64,000 bases of DNA from Roseburia sp. (GTDB lineage Bacteria > Bacillota > Clostridia > Lachnospirales > Lachnospiraceae). The notes beneath the pieces were generated by a model. The model saw only the letters and a program-made list of their open reading frames with translations, made no database searches and was not told the origin of the DNA. Positions 34,032 to 44,470 of this stretch are shown one piece after another (positions within the stretch are counted from its first letter, which is position 1; the number at the start of each line of letters is the position of its first letter). The translations under genes and the position numbers were made by a program. Location of the stretch: assembly GCA_023667765.1 (NCBI GenBank), contig JAMOZS010000001.1:8025-72024 (forward strand), given 5' to 3'.

Positions 34032-34997
34032 ATGGAAAAAGAAAAAAAGATACAAAGTGTACAAGCGGAACAAAAAGCAGAAGAGGTAAGAAGCACAAAA
34101 GAAGTAAAAAGTACAAAAAAGGTAATAGAGAACAAAAAAAGTAAAAAAACGAAAAAGTACGAGGAACTGACCATAACGGACGATTTTATGTTCGGGAAGG
34201 TGATGCAGGAGCCGGAAAGGTGCAGGAAACTGCTGGAGATTATTCTGGACGTGAAAATCCGGGAGATAGAGTTTGCAGACGAGCAGAACACTATGAGTCC
34301 GGATTATGAGGCGAAGGGAATCCGTCTGGATATTTATCTGGAAGATGACGGAAACACCGTATATTGTGTGGAGATGCAGGCATCAAGGAAACCTTTTCTC
34401 TCCAGAAGAACCCGCTACTACCAGTCGGTAATAGATATTAACCTGCTGGAAAAAGGGGCGGAGTACCGGAGCCTGAAAAAGAGCTATGTTATCTTTATCT
34501 GTACTTTTGACCTTTTCGGAGCGGGGAGATATATTTACCATTTTGAGAACCTTTGCCGGGAGGACCCTTCCATCCGGCTGGAGGACGGGACGGAGAAAAT
34601 TTTCCTGAATACGAAAGGAAACAGGGAGGATATACCTCCGGAGCTTGAGAACCTGTTAAAGTATTTTGAGACGAAGATACCCCGGGATGATTATACGGAG
34701 GAGCTGGACAAGGCGGTGGAAGCGGCCAGAAGACATGAGGAATGGAGGAGGGAATTTATGAAGTGGCATCTGGACAGAGTTGACGCAAAAGAGGAAGGCA
34801 GGGAAGAAGGAATACAGGAAGGAAGAAAAGAAGGCAGAATAGAGGGGATACAGGCATTCATACTGGATAATGTGGAGGAGGGTAAGACAGGGGAGGTTAT
34901 TATCGCAAAATTAATGAACCGTTTTGGTCTGGACAGGGAACAGGCTGAAGAATATTATGATAGATTTGCAGTGGCGGTTCAGCCATCGCATTTGTAA
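34032..34997 (+). CDS. Rpn-family recombination-promoting nuclease / PD-(D/E)XK transposase-like protein
   Basis: The 321-residue protein starts with a Lys/Glu/Val-rich stretch (residues 1-40). The Rpn core follows: LTITDDFMFGKVMQ, IRLDIYLEDDGNTVYCVEMQ with the catalytic Asp and E-x-Q of the PD-(D/E)XK fold, and RTRYYQSVIDINLLEKGAEY. Near residues 254-273 is the typical repeat EGREEGIQEGRKEGRIEG. Rpn proteins nick DNA and promote RecA-independent recombination. I chose the ATG after AAGGAGG; the frame upstream lacks a signal. It is next to the highly repetitive LRR genes. Confidence 0.85.
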   Translation: MEKEKKIQSVQAEQKAEEVRSTKEVKSTKKVIENKKSKKTKKYEELTITDDFMFGKVMQEPERCRKLLEIILDVKIREIEFADEQNTMSPDYEAKGIRLDIYLEDDGNTVYCVEMQASRKPFLSRRTRYYQSVIDINLLEKGAEYRSLKKSYVIFICTFDLFGAGRYIYHFENLCREDPSIRLEDGTEKIFLNTKGNREDIPPELENLLKYFETKIPRDDYTEELDKAVEAARRHEEWRREFMKWHLDRVDAKEEGREEGIQEGRKEGRIEGIQAFILDNVEEGKTGEVIIAKLMNRFGLDREQAEEYYDRFAVAVQPSHL

Positions 34998-35396
34998 AGG
35001 CTCAAAAAGCTTTCCCATTACCACGCCGTCGCTTTAGGCAATAAATTAAGGAAGAGAAAGAATATTTCAGGGGCTTCTGAAAAAAGCCAGTATACAAAAC
35101 GGTAATTTTACTATATATAATAATTATATTAAACCGTGAAAGAACGAGGTATTACTATGTTGGCATTACAGGGATATTATCTAAATATGCAAATACCGCA
35201 TTGCAAAAGGAAGAAGAATCCGCATGGGAAAAGGCAATGGAGGAAAAGTATAACCTAAGCGAGAAGTCGCATGTGCGGGAAGCAGCGCAGAGGCGCGGTA
35301 AAATGCGTTCGGAAAGATAAACGTGTATGGGTAAAAATAGAAGTACAAAACAGAAATAAACAATAAATGTAGATGCAGGAGGAAAGGAAGAGAAAG
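34998..35396. other. 399-base intergenic region with a decayed coding fragment
   Basis: AT-rich with no intact gene. One frame at about 35130-35320 looks like a C-terminal coding fragment (listed separately). The leader of the aminotransferase gene occupies the end. Confidence 0.45.
35129..35320 (+). pseudogene. Start-less coding fragment, possible remnant
   Basis: The frame reads VGITGILSKYANTALQKEE, SAWEKAMEEKYNLSEKSH and ends GKMRSER before taa at 35318-35320. It looks like a real helical protein end, but there is no start codon and stops lie just upstream in the same frame. The Glu/Lys-rich helix could come from a second Rpn-like or phage gene. Low certainty. Confidence 0.3.
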
Positions 35397-36590
35397 ATGT
35401 TAGTACAGAAATATAAGGATATGTTATCCGCGAAATCCGTGATTCGCCAGCTCTCTGAGTTCGCCACGGCAAGAGGGCAGGAGATTGGTTATGAAAATGT
35501 GTTTGATTACAGTCTGGGTAACCCTTCCGTGCCGGTGCCCCAGGCCTTTACCGACAGAATGATTCAGATGCTGGCTACAAGAGACCCCATGGAGCTTCAT
35601 GGTTACAGCCCCAGCCTTGGTATTACCTCCGTCAGGGAGGCTGTTGCGGCGTCTCTGGAAAAGCGTTTTGGCATACCTTATCGCAAAGAGCATATCTTTA
35701 TGGCCTCCGGTGCGGCAGGTGCGTTGGCACATGCTTTTCGTCTGGTGACGGAGCCGGGGGATGAGATTCTGACCTTTGCTCCCTTCTTCCCGGAGTATCG
35801 TCCCTATGTGGACTTAAGCGGTGCGGTGCTGAAGGTGGTGCCCCCCGACACAAAGAGCTTTCAGATTAATGTACCGGCTTTTGAAGAGATGCTGACGGAT
35901 AAGGTGATGGCGGTATTGATTAACACGCCGAACAATCCCTCGGGGGTTGTGTATTCTTCTGAGACGATACAGACCCTGGCCGATATATTGCGCAAAAAGT
36001 CGGAGGAATACGGGCATGATATTTATCTGATTTCTGACGAACCTTACAGAGAAATTATTTTTGAGGGAGTGGATGCCCCCTGTGTATCCCGGTATTACGA
36101 GAACACGATTATGTGTTATTCCTTCTCTAAATCATTGTCCCTGCCGGGAGAGCGTATCGGCTATGTAGCCATTCATCCGGCCTGCCGGGATGTAGAGGAC
36201 ATGATTTATATGTGCGGCCAGATTTCCAGAGGTATCGGGCATAACTGTCCTCCTTCTATTATTCAGCTGGCCGTAGCGGATGTTTTGGAACAGACTGCGG
36301 ATTTAAGCGTATATGAAACAAATATGAACATATTATATAAAGAACTGATGGCGCTTGGATTTACCTGTGTGAAGCCCGGCGGGACATTTTATATTTTCCC
36401 CAGGGCATTGGAGGAGGATTCTGTGGCATTCTGCCAGAAGGCATTAAAATATGATTTGATTTTGGTGCCGGCGGATACCTTTGGCGCTCCGGGGTATTTC
36501 CGTATGGCTTATTGTATTGACACGGATAAGGTAGAGCGTTCCTTAGGAGCCCTGAGGAAGTTTGTTCAGGAGGAATATGGAGTGCGTTGA
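35397..36590 (+). CDS. PLP-dependent aminotransferase, class I/II
   Basis: The 397-residue fold-type I enzyme has the PLP region SGAAGALAHAFRL, substrate motif INTPNNPSGVVYSSE, the Schiff-base lysine in YSFSKSLSLPGERIGY, and the late Arg in GYFRMAYCID. It is closest in pattern to aspartate/tyrosine-type aminotransferases annotated as pyridoxal phosphate-dependent aminotransferase in Lachnospiraceae. The amino donor is unknown. I chose the ATG 7 bases after AAAGGAAG. Confidence 0.9.
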   Translation: MLVQKYKDMLSAKSVIRQLSEFATARGQEIGYENVFDYSLGNPSVPVPQAFTDRMIQMLATRDPMELHGYSPSLGITSVREAVAASLEKRFGIPYRKEHIFMASGAAGALAHAFRLVTEPGDEILTFAPFFPEYRPYVDLSGAVLKVVPPDTKSFQINVPAFEEMLTDKVMAVLINTPNNPSGVVYSSETIQTLADILRKKSEEYGHDIYLISDEPYREIIFEGVDAPCVSRYYENTIMCYSFSKSLSLPGERIGYVAIHPACRDVEDMIYMCGQISRGIGHNCPPSIIQLAVADVLEQTADLSVYETNMNILYKELMALGFTCVKPGGTFYIFPRALEEDSVAFCQKALKYDLILVPADTFGAPGYFRMAYCIDTDKVERSLGALRKFVQEEYGVR

Positions 36591-36647
36591 GAGATGCTGC
36601 AGCGACTTGGAAAGTAAGGGCTGATGGCGGAAGAAAGAGGTGTATGA

Positions 36648-37520
36648 ATGTATCAAGCCGGACTTGTTTTGGAGGGCGGCGGTATGAAAGGGCTTTATAC
36701 TGCCGGGGTGTTGGATTTTTTTCTGGAAAAGGGAATTGAGTTTTCCAATGTGTATGGGGTGTCGGCAGGCGCCTGTCATATGTGCAGCTATCTGTCAAAG
36801 CAGAAGGGCCGTGCCCGGGATATCAGCATAGACTATTTGGACAGCAAGCATTATTGCGGTAAGGAGAGTCTGCTGTTTACAGGGGATTTCTTCAATGTGG
36901 AGATGTGTTATCATTTGATTCCCGATTACCTGTATCCCTATGATAATGAGGCTTTTATGGCCTATGGGGGGAAGGCTTACAGTGTGGTGACCAATATCGT
37001 CACGGGAAGGGCAGAGTACCTGAGAGTGAGGGACATGAAGGAAGACATAGATATGATTCGCGCCTCTGCCTCTCTGCCGCTGGTCTCACGGAATGTAAAG
37101 ATAAAGGGAAACTACTATCTGGACGGAGGCATCAGCGATGCGATTCCGCTGCAGAAATCCGTGATGGACGGCAATCGTAAAAATGTAGTGATTATGACCA
37201 AGGAGGAGGGCTTTCTGCGCAAGCCCGTAGACCAGGCTCAGCTGGCGCTGATAAAAGCCCGTTATCTCAGGTATCCCAAGGTGGCAGAGATGATGGCTGA
37301 CCGTCATATCCGCTATAATGAAACGGTGGAATACCTCTATCGATTGCAGCAAAACGGGCAGGCCTTTATCCTTCGCCCGAAAAAGAAAAGTGAGGTAGGG
37401 CGTATCGAGAAGGATAAGGAGAAATTATTGGCCTTGTATCAGGAGGGCTATGAGGATGCGGCAGCCTGCCAGGAGGAGCTGCTTTCCTATTTACAGGGGA
37501 GCGAAGCTTTGGAAGAATAA
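36648..37520 (+). CDS. Patatin-like phospholipase
   Basis: The 290-residue serine hydrolase has the oxyanion loop GGGMKGLYTAGVLD, the nucleophile elbow GVSAG near residue 41, and the catalytic Asp in LDGGISDAIPL. This is the YjjU/RssA-like bacterial patatin group that releases fatty acids from lipids. There is no signal peptide, so it is cytoplasmic. A start at 36648 or four bases earlier in another frame is possible; AGAGG lies upstream. Probably co-transcribed with uppP, 27 bases downstream. Confidence 0.9.
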   Translation: MYQAGLVLEGGGMKGLYTAGVLDFFLEKGIEFSNVYGVSAGACHMCSYLSKQKGRARDISIDYLDSKHYCGKESLLFTGDFFNVEMCYHLIPDYLYPYDNEAFMAYGGKAYSVVTNIVTGRAEYLRVRDMKEDIDMIRASASLPLVSRNVKIKGNYYLDGGISDAIPLQKSVMDGNRKNVVIMTKEEGFLRKPVDQAQLALIKARYLRYPKVAEMMADRHIRYNETVEYLYRLQQNGQAFILRPKKKSEVGRIEKDKEKLLALYQEGYEDAAACQEELLSYLQGSEALEE

Positions 37521-37547
37521 GAATCATCTGTTTAGGAGAGGACAGTT

Positions 37548-38396
37548 ATGCTGGAGATAATAAAGGCAATTATTTATGGGATTGTGGAGGGGATTACCGA
37601 GTGGCTTCCCATCAGCAGCACGGGACATTTGATTTTAGTGGAGGAGTTTATCCCGTTTCAGGGTATGAGCGAAGGCTTTTTTAAGATGTTTGACGTGGTG
37701 ATTCAGCTGGGCGCTATACTGGCGGTGGTAGTTCTGTTTTGGGGGAAAATATGGCCCTTTGCCCTGACGAAAAAGGAGAGGGAGGGAAAAACAGGCGCCA
37801 TGGCTTTTATAAAAATGGACATTATGAAGCTGTGGTTCAGAATCATCGTGTCCACGGTACCGGCGGCTGTCATTGGCATTCTTTTTGATGATGTATTTGA
37901 CGCGCTGTTCTATCATCCTGTGAGTGTGGCAATCGCGTTGATTGTGTTCGGCGTGGCATTTATCGTGATTGAAAACTGGAATAAGGGCCGCAGCGCAAAG
38001 GTGACACAACTGTCGGAAATTACATATTCCGCAGCGCTATGGATTGGCGCATTTCAGCTGATAGCGGCGGTTTTTCCGGGGACTTCCCGCTCGGGGGCTA
38101 CGATTGTGGGGGCATTGCTGATTGGAGTCAGCAGAACAATTGCCGCAGAATATACCTTTTTTCTGGCGATTCCGGTGATGTTTGGAGCGAGCCTTTTAAA
38201 GCTTTTAAAGTTCGGATTTACTTTTACCCCTCTGGAGCTTGGGGTACTGCTGGTAGGTACTCTGGTTTCCTTTCTTGTTTCCGTTTTCGTGCTCCGGTTT
38301 TTGATGAGTTATGTCAAAAAGCATGATTTCAAGGTGTTCGGCTGGTATCGTATCGCACTTGGCCTGGTAGTGTTATTATATTTTGGACTGCGTTAA
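37548..38396 (+). CDS. uppP: Undecaprenyl-diphosphate phosphatase
   Basis: The 282-residue membrane enzyme recycles the lipid carrier for wall and capsule synthesis and gives bacitracin tolerance. The catalytic motifs EWLPISSTGHLIL (near residue 17) and PGTSRSGATIVGALLIG (near residue 178) are intact. Eight or so membrane segments match the family. AGGAGAGG precedes the ATG. Confidence 0.96.
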   Translation: MLEIIKAIIYGIVEGITEWLPISSTGHLILVEEFIPFQGMSEGFFKMFDVVIQLGAILAVVVLFWGKIWPFALTKKEREGKTGAMAFIKMDIMKLWFRIIVSTVPAAVIGILFDDVFDALFYHPVSVAIALIVFGVAFIVIENWNKGRSAKVTQLSEITYSAALWIGAFQLIAAVFPGTSRSGATIVGALLIGVSRTIAAEYTFFLAIPVMFGASLLKLLKFGFTFTPLELGVLLVGTLVSFLVSVFVLRFLMSYVKKHDFKVFGWYRIALGLVVLLYFGLR

Positions 38397-38475
38397 GGAT
38401 TGATAAAGAGAAGCGCCGCCTGTGGGCGGAACCAGCGGGAAAAAACAATTTTGTGGTGATTTTTTGGCGAATTAG

Positions 38476-38504
38476 TTGACAATAAAGGAAAAACAGGATA
38501 TATT
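38476..38504 (+). promoter_or_regulatory. Sigma-A promoter of the DUF6465 gene
   Basis: TTGACA and TATATT are separated by 17 bases, about 103 bases before the ATG. Confidence 0.75.
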
Positions 38505-38606
38505 ATAGGCGATAAGTCATAATCGGCTTAATAAGGAGTATGAAAGAGTTATAATAATTTTATGTGCCGCGTAAAGATTTCGCGAGTAAAAAAGGAGAGT
38601 TCAATT

Positions 38607-39035
38607 ATGGCAGCACCAAAGAAATCAGCAGCTGCAGCAAAGGTTACGGATACTGCAGCTAAGACCGTTAAAAAGGCAACGCCTGTAAAGGCAGAAGAAG
38701 TAAAGACGACGCCTGTAAAGACAGAAGAAGTAAAAGCAGAAGAGGTAAAGACGGAAGTTGTTCAGGCAGAGCCTGCCAAGAAGGCATCCGCAAAGAAGAC
38801 CGCCGCTAAAAAGGCTCCTGTAAAAGCAGCAAAGATAACGAGTGAGATTCATATTCAGTTCAGCGGAAAGTCTTATTCTGAGGAAGACCTGATAAAGATG
38901 GCCAAGGATGTGTGGAAATACGACTTGAAGAGGAAAGTTTCAGAATTCAAAAGTGCAGAGTTTTATGTAAAGCCCGAAGAGAGTATGGTTTATTATGTAA
39001 TTAACAAAGAGGTTACAGGCAGCTTTATTATCTGA
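38607..39035 (+). CDS. DUF6465-type protein with an Ala/Lys/Val-rich N-terminal half
   Basis: The 142-residue protein has two parts. Residues 1-75 are low complexity (KKSAAAAK, VKAEEVKT and KKTAAKKAPVKAA units), reminiscent of histone H1 tails, with alternating basic and acidic stretches. Residues 78-142 form a compact domain (IHIQFSGKSYSEEDLIKMAK ... YYVINKEVTGSF) that matches my memory of DUF6465. Nucleic-acid binding by the tail is an inference. AAAGGAG precedes the ATG; an upstream in-frame ATG is not used. Confidence 0.8.
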   Translation: MAAPKKSAAAAKVTDTAAKTVKKATPVKAEEVKTTPVKTEEVKAEEVKTEVVQAEPAKKASAKKTAAKKAPVKAAKITSEIHIQFSGKSYSEEDLIKMAKDVWKYDLKRKVSEFKSAEFYVKPEESMVYYVINKEVTGSFII

Positions 39036-39073
39036 CGGCAGTTTATGAAAACGGTATATATTCTGGTGGAGAG

Positions 39074-39109
39074 CTCCTCTGTGTCAATGTGTGGTCACAG
39101 AGGAGTTTT
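39074..39109 (+). terminator. Rho-independent terminator after the DUF6465 gene
   Basis: ctcctctgtg and cacagaggag form a perfect 10-bp stem followed by tttt. Confidence 0.85.
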
Positions 39110-39151
39110 GCTGTTTATAATTTCTTTATAATTATTTCTGATAAAATAGGT

Positions 39152-39180
39152 TGACAATAAATAAGAGGGGTGCTATCTTA
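39152..39180 (+). promoter_or_regulatory. Sigma-A promoter of the hrcA operon
   Basis: TTGACA and TATCTT are separated by 17 bases. The expected start of transcription lies just before or inside the CIRCE operator. Confidence 0.85.
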
Positions 39181-39193
39181 GTTTCAGAAGAGA

Positions 39194-39220
39194 TTAGCAC
39201 TCCTCTTTAATGAGTGCTAA
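39194..39220 (+). promoter_or_regulatory. CIRCE operator (HrcA binding site)
   Basis: A perfect match: TTAGCACTC, nine bases, GAGTGCTAA. HrcA bound here blocks the operon until heat or misfolded protein titrates GroEL. Confidence 0.97.
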
Positions 39221-39272
39221 CAGCCGCAGAAGGATTAAGAGTTAGAAGAGCATAAGTCAAGGAGTGAGGCCG

Positions 39273-40325
39273 ATGCAGCTGGATGAGAGAAAAACCAAGA
39301 TTTTGCAGGCTGTCATCCGAAATTATTTAGAGACGGGAGAACCGGTAGGAAGCAGAACCATATCAAAGTATACCGATTTAAATTTAAGCTCCGCAACCAT
39401 TCGCAATGAAATGGCGGATTTGGAGGAGATGGGTTACATTCTTCAGCCGCATACCTCGGCAGGCCGGATACCTTCCGATATGGGTTACCGCTTTTATGTG
39501 GACGCCATGATGGCGGCCAAGGAGCGGGAGGTAGTGGAGATGAAGGAGATGCTTTTAGAGCGTCAGGATAAGATGGAGACTCTCTTGAAGCAGGTGGCTA
39601 AGGTGGTGGCACAGAATACGCAGTATGCGGCAATGATTTCCGCTCCTCAGACCCATCGCAATAAGGTAAAGTTTGTACAGCTTTCCCGGGTAGATGTGGG
39701 CCAGATTTTAGCGGTGATTGTGGTAGAGGGTAATGTGATTAAAAACAATATTCTCTCTGTCACGGAGGAGCTTACGGATGAAACGCTTTTAAAGCTGAAT
39801 ATTTTACTGAATACGCATCTGAACGGTTTGTCCATTGATGAGATTACCCTGGGTATGATTGCGGCTATGAAGCAACAGGCGGGTATTCACAGCACTATTG
39901 TCAGTGATGTGATTGACGCGGTGGCGGAGGCCATTAAGGCGGAAGAGGATTTGGAAATCTATACCAGCGGCGCCAACAACATTCTCCGTTATCCGGAGCT
40001 TACAGATAACAACAAGGCCAGCGAGTTGATTAATACCTTCGAGGAAAAGCAGCTTCTGAGTAATTTGGTGCAGCAGACGCTGGCGGATGAGCAGAATACC
40101 GATATACAGGTTTATATTGGCGCAGAAGCGCCCGTGCAGAGCATGAGGGACTGCAGCGTGGTGACGGCTACCTATGAATTAGGAGACGGACTAAAGGGTA
40201 CGATAGGTATCATCGGACCGAAGCGCATGGATTATGACAAGGTAGTGGGAACCTTGAGGACGATGAGAAGCAGACTGGATGAGTTGTACAGGAATAAAGA
40301 TGCGGATAAAAATACAAAGGAATAA
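39273..40325 (+). CDS. hrcA: Heat-inducible transcription repressor HrcA
   Basis: The 350-residue repressor has a winged-helix N terminus (LDERKTKILQAVIRNYLETGEPVGSRT followed by LSSATIRNEMADLEEMGY) and the GAF-like C-terminal domain ending GTIGIIGPKRMDYDKVV. It binds the CIRCE element 53 bases upstream and so controls its own operon. I chose the ATG 8 bases after AAGGAG; an earlier GTG overlaps the ribosome binding site. Confidence 0.95.
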   Translation: MQLDERKTKILQAVIRNYLETGEPVGSRTISKYTDLNLSSATIRNEMADLEEMGYILQPHTSAGRIPSDMGYRFYVDAMMAAKEREVVEMKEMLLERQDKMETLLKQVAKVVAQNTQYAAMISAPQTHRNKVKFVQLSRVDVGQILAVIVVEGNVIKNNILSVTEELTDETLLKLNILLNTHLNGLSIDEITLGMIAAMKQQAGIHSTIVSDVIDAVAEAIKAEEDLEIYTSGANNILRYPELTDNNKASELINTFEEKQLLSNLVQQTLADEQNTDIQVYIGAEAPVQSMRDCSVVTATYELGDGLKGTIGIIGPKRMDYDKVVGTLRTMRSRLDELYRNKDADKNTKE

Positions 40326-40379
40326 AAGTCCAAACAGTATTATTTCGGATATAAATAAGAAGAAAAACAGGAAGGAAGC

Positions 40380-41066
40380 ATGAGCATGGCGGAGCAGGAA
40401 AAGGAAATATTCAAGGAAGAAGCTGCCGGGGCGGATGCCGTCGCAGACAGCGATATGCCGGAGGGTGAGGAGGCGTATGACGCTGAGACGTCAGAGGGCG
40501 AGGCGCCGGACGCTTCAGAGCCGGACAGCGAAAATGCGGCGGCAGACGACGGGGAGCCGGTAGAGGAGGCTCGCAGCTGGTCGGAGAAACGGGCGGCAAA
40601 GAAGCAGGCGAAGCAGGATAAGAAAGCGGACGGCTACAAGGAGCAGATTGAACAGCTGGAAGATAAGGTGAAGCGTCAGCTGGCCGAGTTTGAAAATTTC
40701 CGCAACCGGTCGGAAAGAGAAAAACAGGCCATGTTTGAGACCGGAGCAAAGAGTGTGATTGAGAAAATACTGCCGGTGGTGGATAATTTTGAGAGAGGCT
40801 TTGCCATGGTGGACCCGGAGGATGAAAACGACGCCTTTGTGGACGGTATGAACAAGGTTTATAAACAGCTGATGGTTCAGCTGGAGGAAATAGGAGTAAA
40901 GCCCATTGAGGCCATAGGACAGGAATTTGACCCCAATCTTCACAATGCAGTCATGCAGGTGGAGAGCGGAGAATACGAATCCGGCATGATAGCTCAGGAA
41001 TTACAGAAAGGCTATACGTATCGGGACAATGTGGTCAGACACAGTATGGTTGCTGTAGCGGAGTAA
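40380..41066 (+). CDS. grpE: Nucleotide exchange factor GrpE
   Basis: The 228-residue protein has a long acidic, disordered N terminus (residues 1-70) and then the coiled coil and head: QLAEFENFRNRSEREKQAMFE, VVDNFERGF, and the ending YTYRDNVVRHSMVAV. It exchanges ADP for ATP on DnaK. It lies 54 bases after hrcA, in the usual order. GGAAGG precedes the ATG; a second ATG two codons later is possible. Confidence 0.95.
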   Translation: MSMAEQEKEIFKEEAAGADAVADSDMPEGEEAYDAETSEGEAPDASEPDSENAAADDGEPVEEARSWSEKRAAKKQAKQDKKADGYKEQIEQLEDKVKRQLAEFENFRNRSEREKQAMFETGAKSVIEKILPVVDNFERGFAMVDPEDENDAFVDGMNKVYKQLMVQLEEIGVKPIEAIGQEFDPNLHNAVMQVESGEYESGMIAQELQKGYTYRDNVVRHSMVAVAE

Positions 41067-41128
41067 TCGGGAGACATAAAATCCGATGCCCTTATATATA
41101 AAATATAATTGATGATTCATAAATATAG

Positions 41129-43015
<1,887 letters not shown>

Positions 43016-43062
43016 GGAAATGAAGTTGGAAATCTTAGAGAAATAAGAGAGGCTTGACTACT

Positions 43063-44250
43063 ATGGCGGAACAGAAGCGGGACTATTATGAAGTCCTCGG
43101 TGTAGACAAAGGTGCAGATGAAGCGGCAATCAAAAAGGCCTATCGCGTACTTGCAAAGAAGTATCACCCGGATATGAATCCGGGTGATACGGAAGCTGAA
43201 AAGAAGTTTAAGGAGGCCTCGGAGGCTTATGCGGTTTTAAGCGACCCGGAGAAAAAGCGTCAGTATGATCAGTTCGGTCATGCCGCTTTTGACGGGGGAG
43301 CCGGAGGAGCAGGCGGTTTTGATTTCAGCGGCACTGATTTTGGCGACATTTTCGGCGATATATTTGGTGATTTCTTTGGCGGCGGACGCAGGTCCAATGC
43401 GAGAAATAACGGCCCCATGAAAGGGGCTAATTTGCGTACCAGTGTGCGGATTACGTTTGAGGAGGCCGTGTTCGGGTGTGAAAAAGAGGTTGAGCTGACC
43501 GTTAAGGAGACCTGTAAAACCTGTAACGGCAGCGGCGCAAAGCCCGGCACAAGTCCTGAGACCTGTACCAAATGCGGCGGTAAGGGGCAGGTGGTATTTT
43601 CCCAGCAATCCTTCTTCGGTACGGTTCGCAATGTGCAGACCTGCCCGGATTGTCAGGGAACCGGTAAGATTATCAAGGAGAAATGTTCGGACTGCCGGGG
43701 AACAGGGTACATTCCTATGAGAAAGCGTTATGCCGTGGATATTCCCGCAGGCATCGATAACGGCCAGTCCAAGCGTATGCCGGGTCTGGGCGAGCCGGGC
43801 ATTAACGGCGGCCCGAGAGGGGATGTACTGGTAGAGGTAATCGTAGGCAGACATCCTATCTTCCAACGCCAGGATATGAATATTTACTCTACTGTGCCTA
43901 TGTCCTTTGCGGTAGCGGCTCTGGGAGGCGAAATCTATATTGACACTGTGGACGGCAAAGTCATTTATGATGTGAAGGCCGGAACACAGACGGATACAAA
44001 GGTACGTCTGAAGGGAAAGGGCGTTCCTTCCTGGAGAAATAAGGATGTGCGCGGCGACCATTATGTGACCCTGGTGGTGCAGGTGCCCGACAGGCTAAGC
44101 GGCGAAGCCAGAGAGCTGTTAAAGCAGTTTGACGCGGCGGCGGGTGATTCCTTAAACACCGTGCATAAGGCGGGCAAGTCCGAAGGCGACGGCGAAGGAA
44201 AAGAGCCTAAGGAGCCGAAGGAAGGAAAGAAAAAGAAGTTCTGGAAATAA
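43063..44250 (+). CDS. dnaJ: Chaperone protein DnaJ (Hsp40)
   Basis: The 395-residue co-chaperone has a J domain with HPD in [11 protein letters not shown], a Gly/Phe-rich linker (residues 75-115), and four zinc repeats [32 protein letters not shown]. Two substrate domains follow. The basic tail (EGKKKKFWK) is longer than usual. The ATG has GAGAGG 11 bases upstream; a TTG three codons earlier is less likely. Confidence 0.96.
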   Translation: MAEQKRDYYEVLGVDKGADEAAIKKAYRVLAKKYHPDMNPGDTEAEKKFKEASEAYAVLSDPEKKRQYDQFGHAAFDGGAGGAGGFDFSGTDFGDIFGDIFGDFFGGGRRSNARNNGPMKGANLRTSVRITFEEAVFGCEKEVELTVKETCKTCNGSGAKPGTSPETCTKCGGKGQVVFSQQSFFGTVRNVQTCPDCQGTGKIIKEKCSDCRGTGYIPMRKRYAVDIPAGIDNGQSKRMPGLGEPGINGGPRGDVLVEVIVGRHPIFQRQDMNIYSTVPMSFAVAALGGEIYIDTVDGKVIYDVKAGTQTDTKVRLKGKGVPSWRNKDVRGDHYVTLVVQVPDRLSGEARELLKQFDAAAGDSLNTVHKAGKSEGDGEGKEPKEPKEGKKKKFWK

Positions 44251-44255
44251 ACATA

Positions 44256-44293
44256 CAGGGCTGTCGCATATCCGTGCGACAGCCTCTGTTTAT
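44256..44293 (+). terminator. Terminator at the end of the dnaK operon
   Basis: ggctgtcgca and tgcgacagcc form a perfect 10-bp stem followed by tctgttt. Confidence 0.8.
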
Positions 44294-44328
44294 TATGCAT
44301 GCTAAAGGCGGATATATAGTAAAAATGG

Positions 44329-44356
44329 TTTACATGTACCAAAAATACGTTATAAT
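44329..44356 (+). promoter_or_regulatory. Promoter of the second Hsp70 / J-protein operon
   Basis: TTTACA and TATAAT are separated by 16 bases, about 115 bases before the Hsp70 ATG. No CIRCE element is seen, so this pair is probably not under HrcA control. Confidence 0.6.
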
Positions 44357-44470
44357 AATAGTAGAGTGGGTACGAGAAGAATTTCTAAACCCTGTGCATC
44401 CGGGAGGCATTCTTCGAAGCATTTCTCATCCTGATTTGAGATTCTGCAGAGCGGAATCATGGAGGTTAGT

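Noticed and set aside
34998..35396. An insertion sequence between the Rpn and aminotransferase genes
   Set aside because: No transposase with catalytic motifs and no terminal inverted repeats were found; only a fragment of unknown origin is seen.
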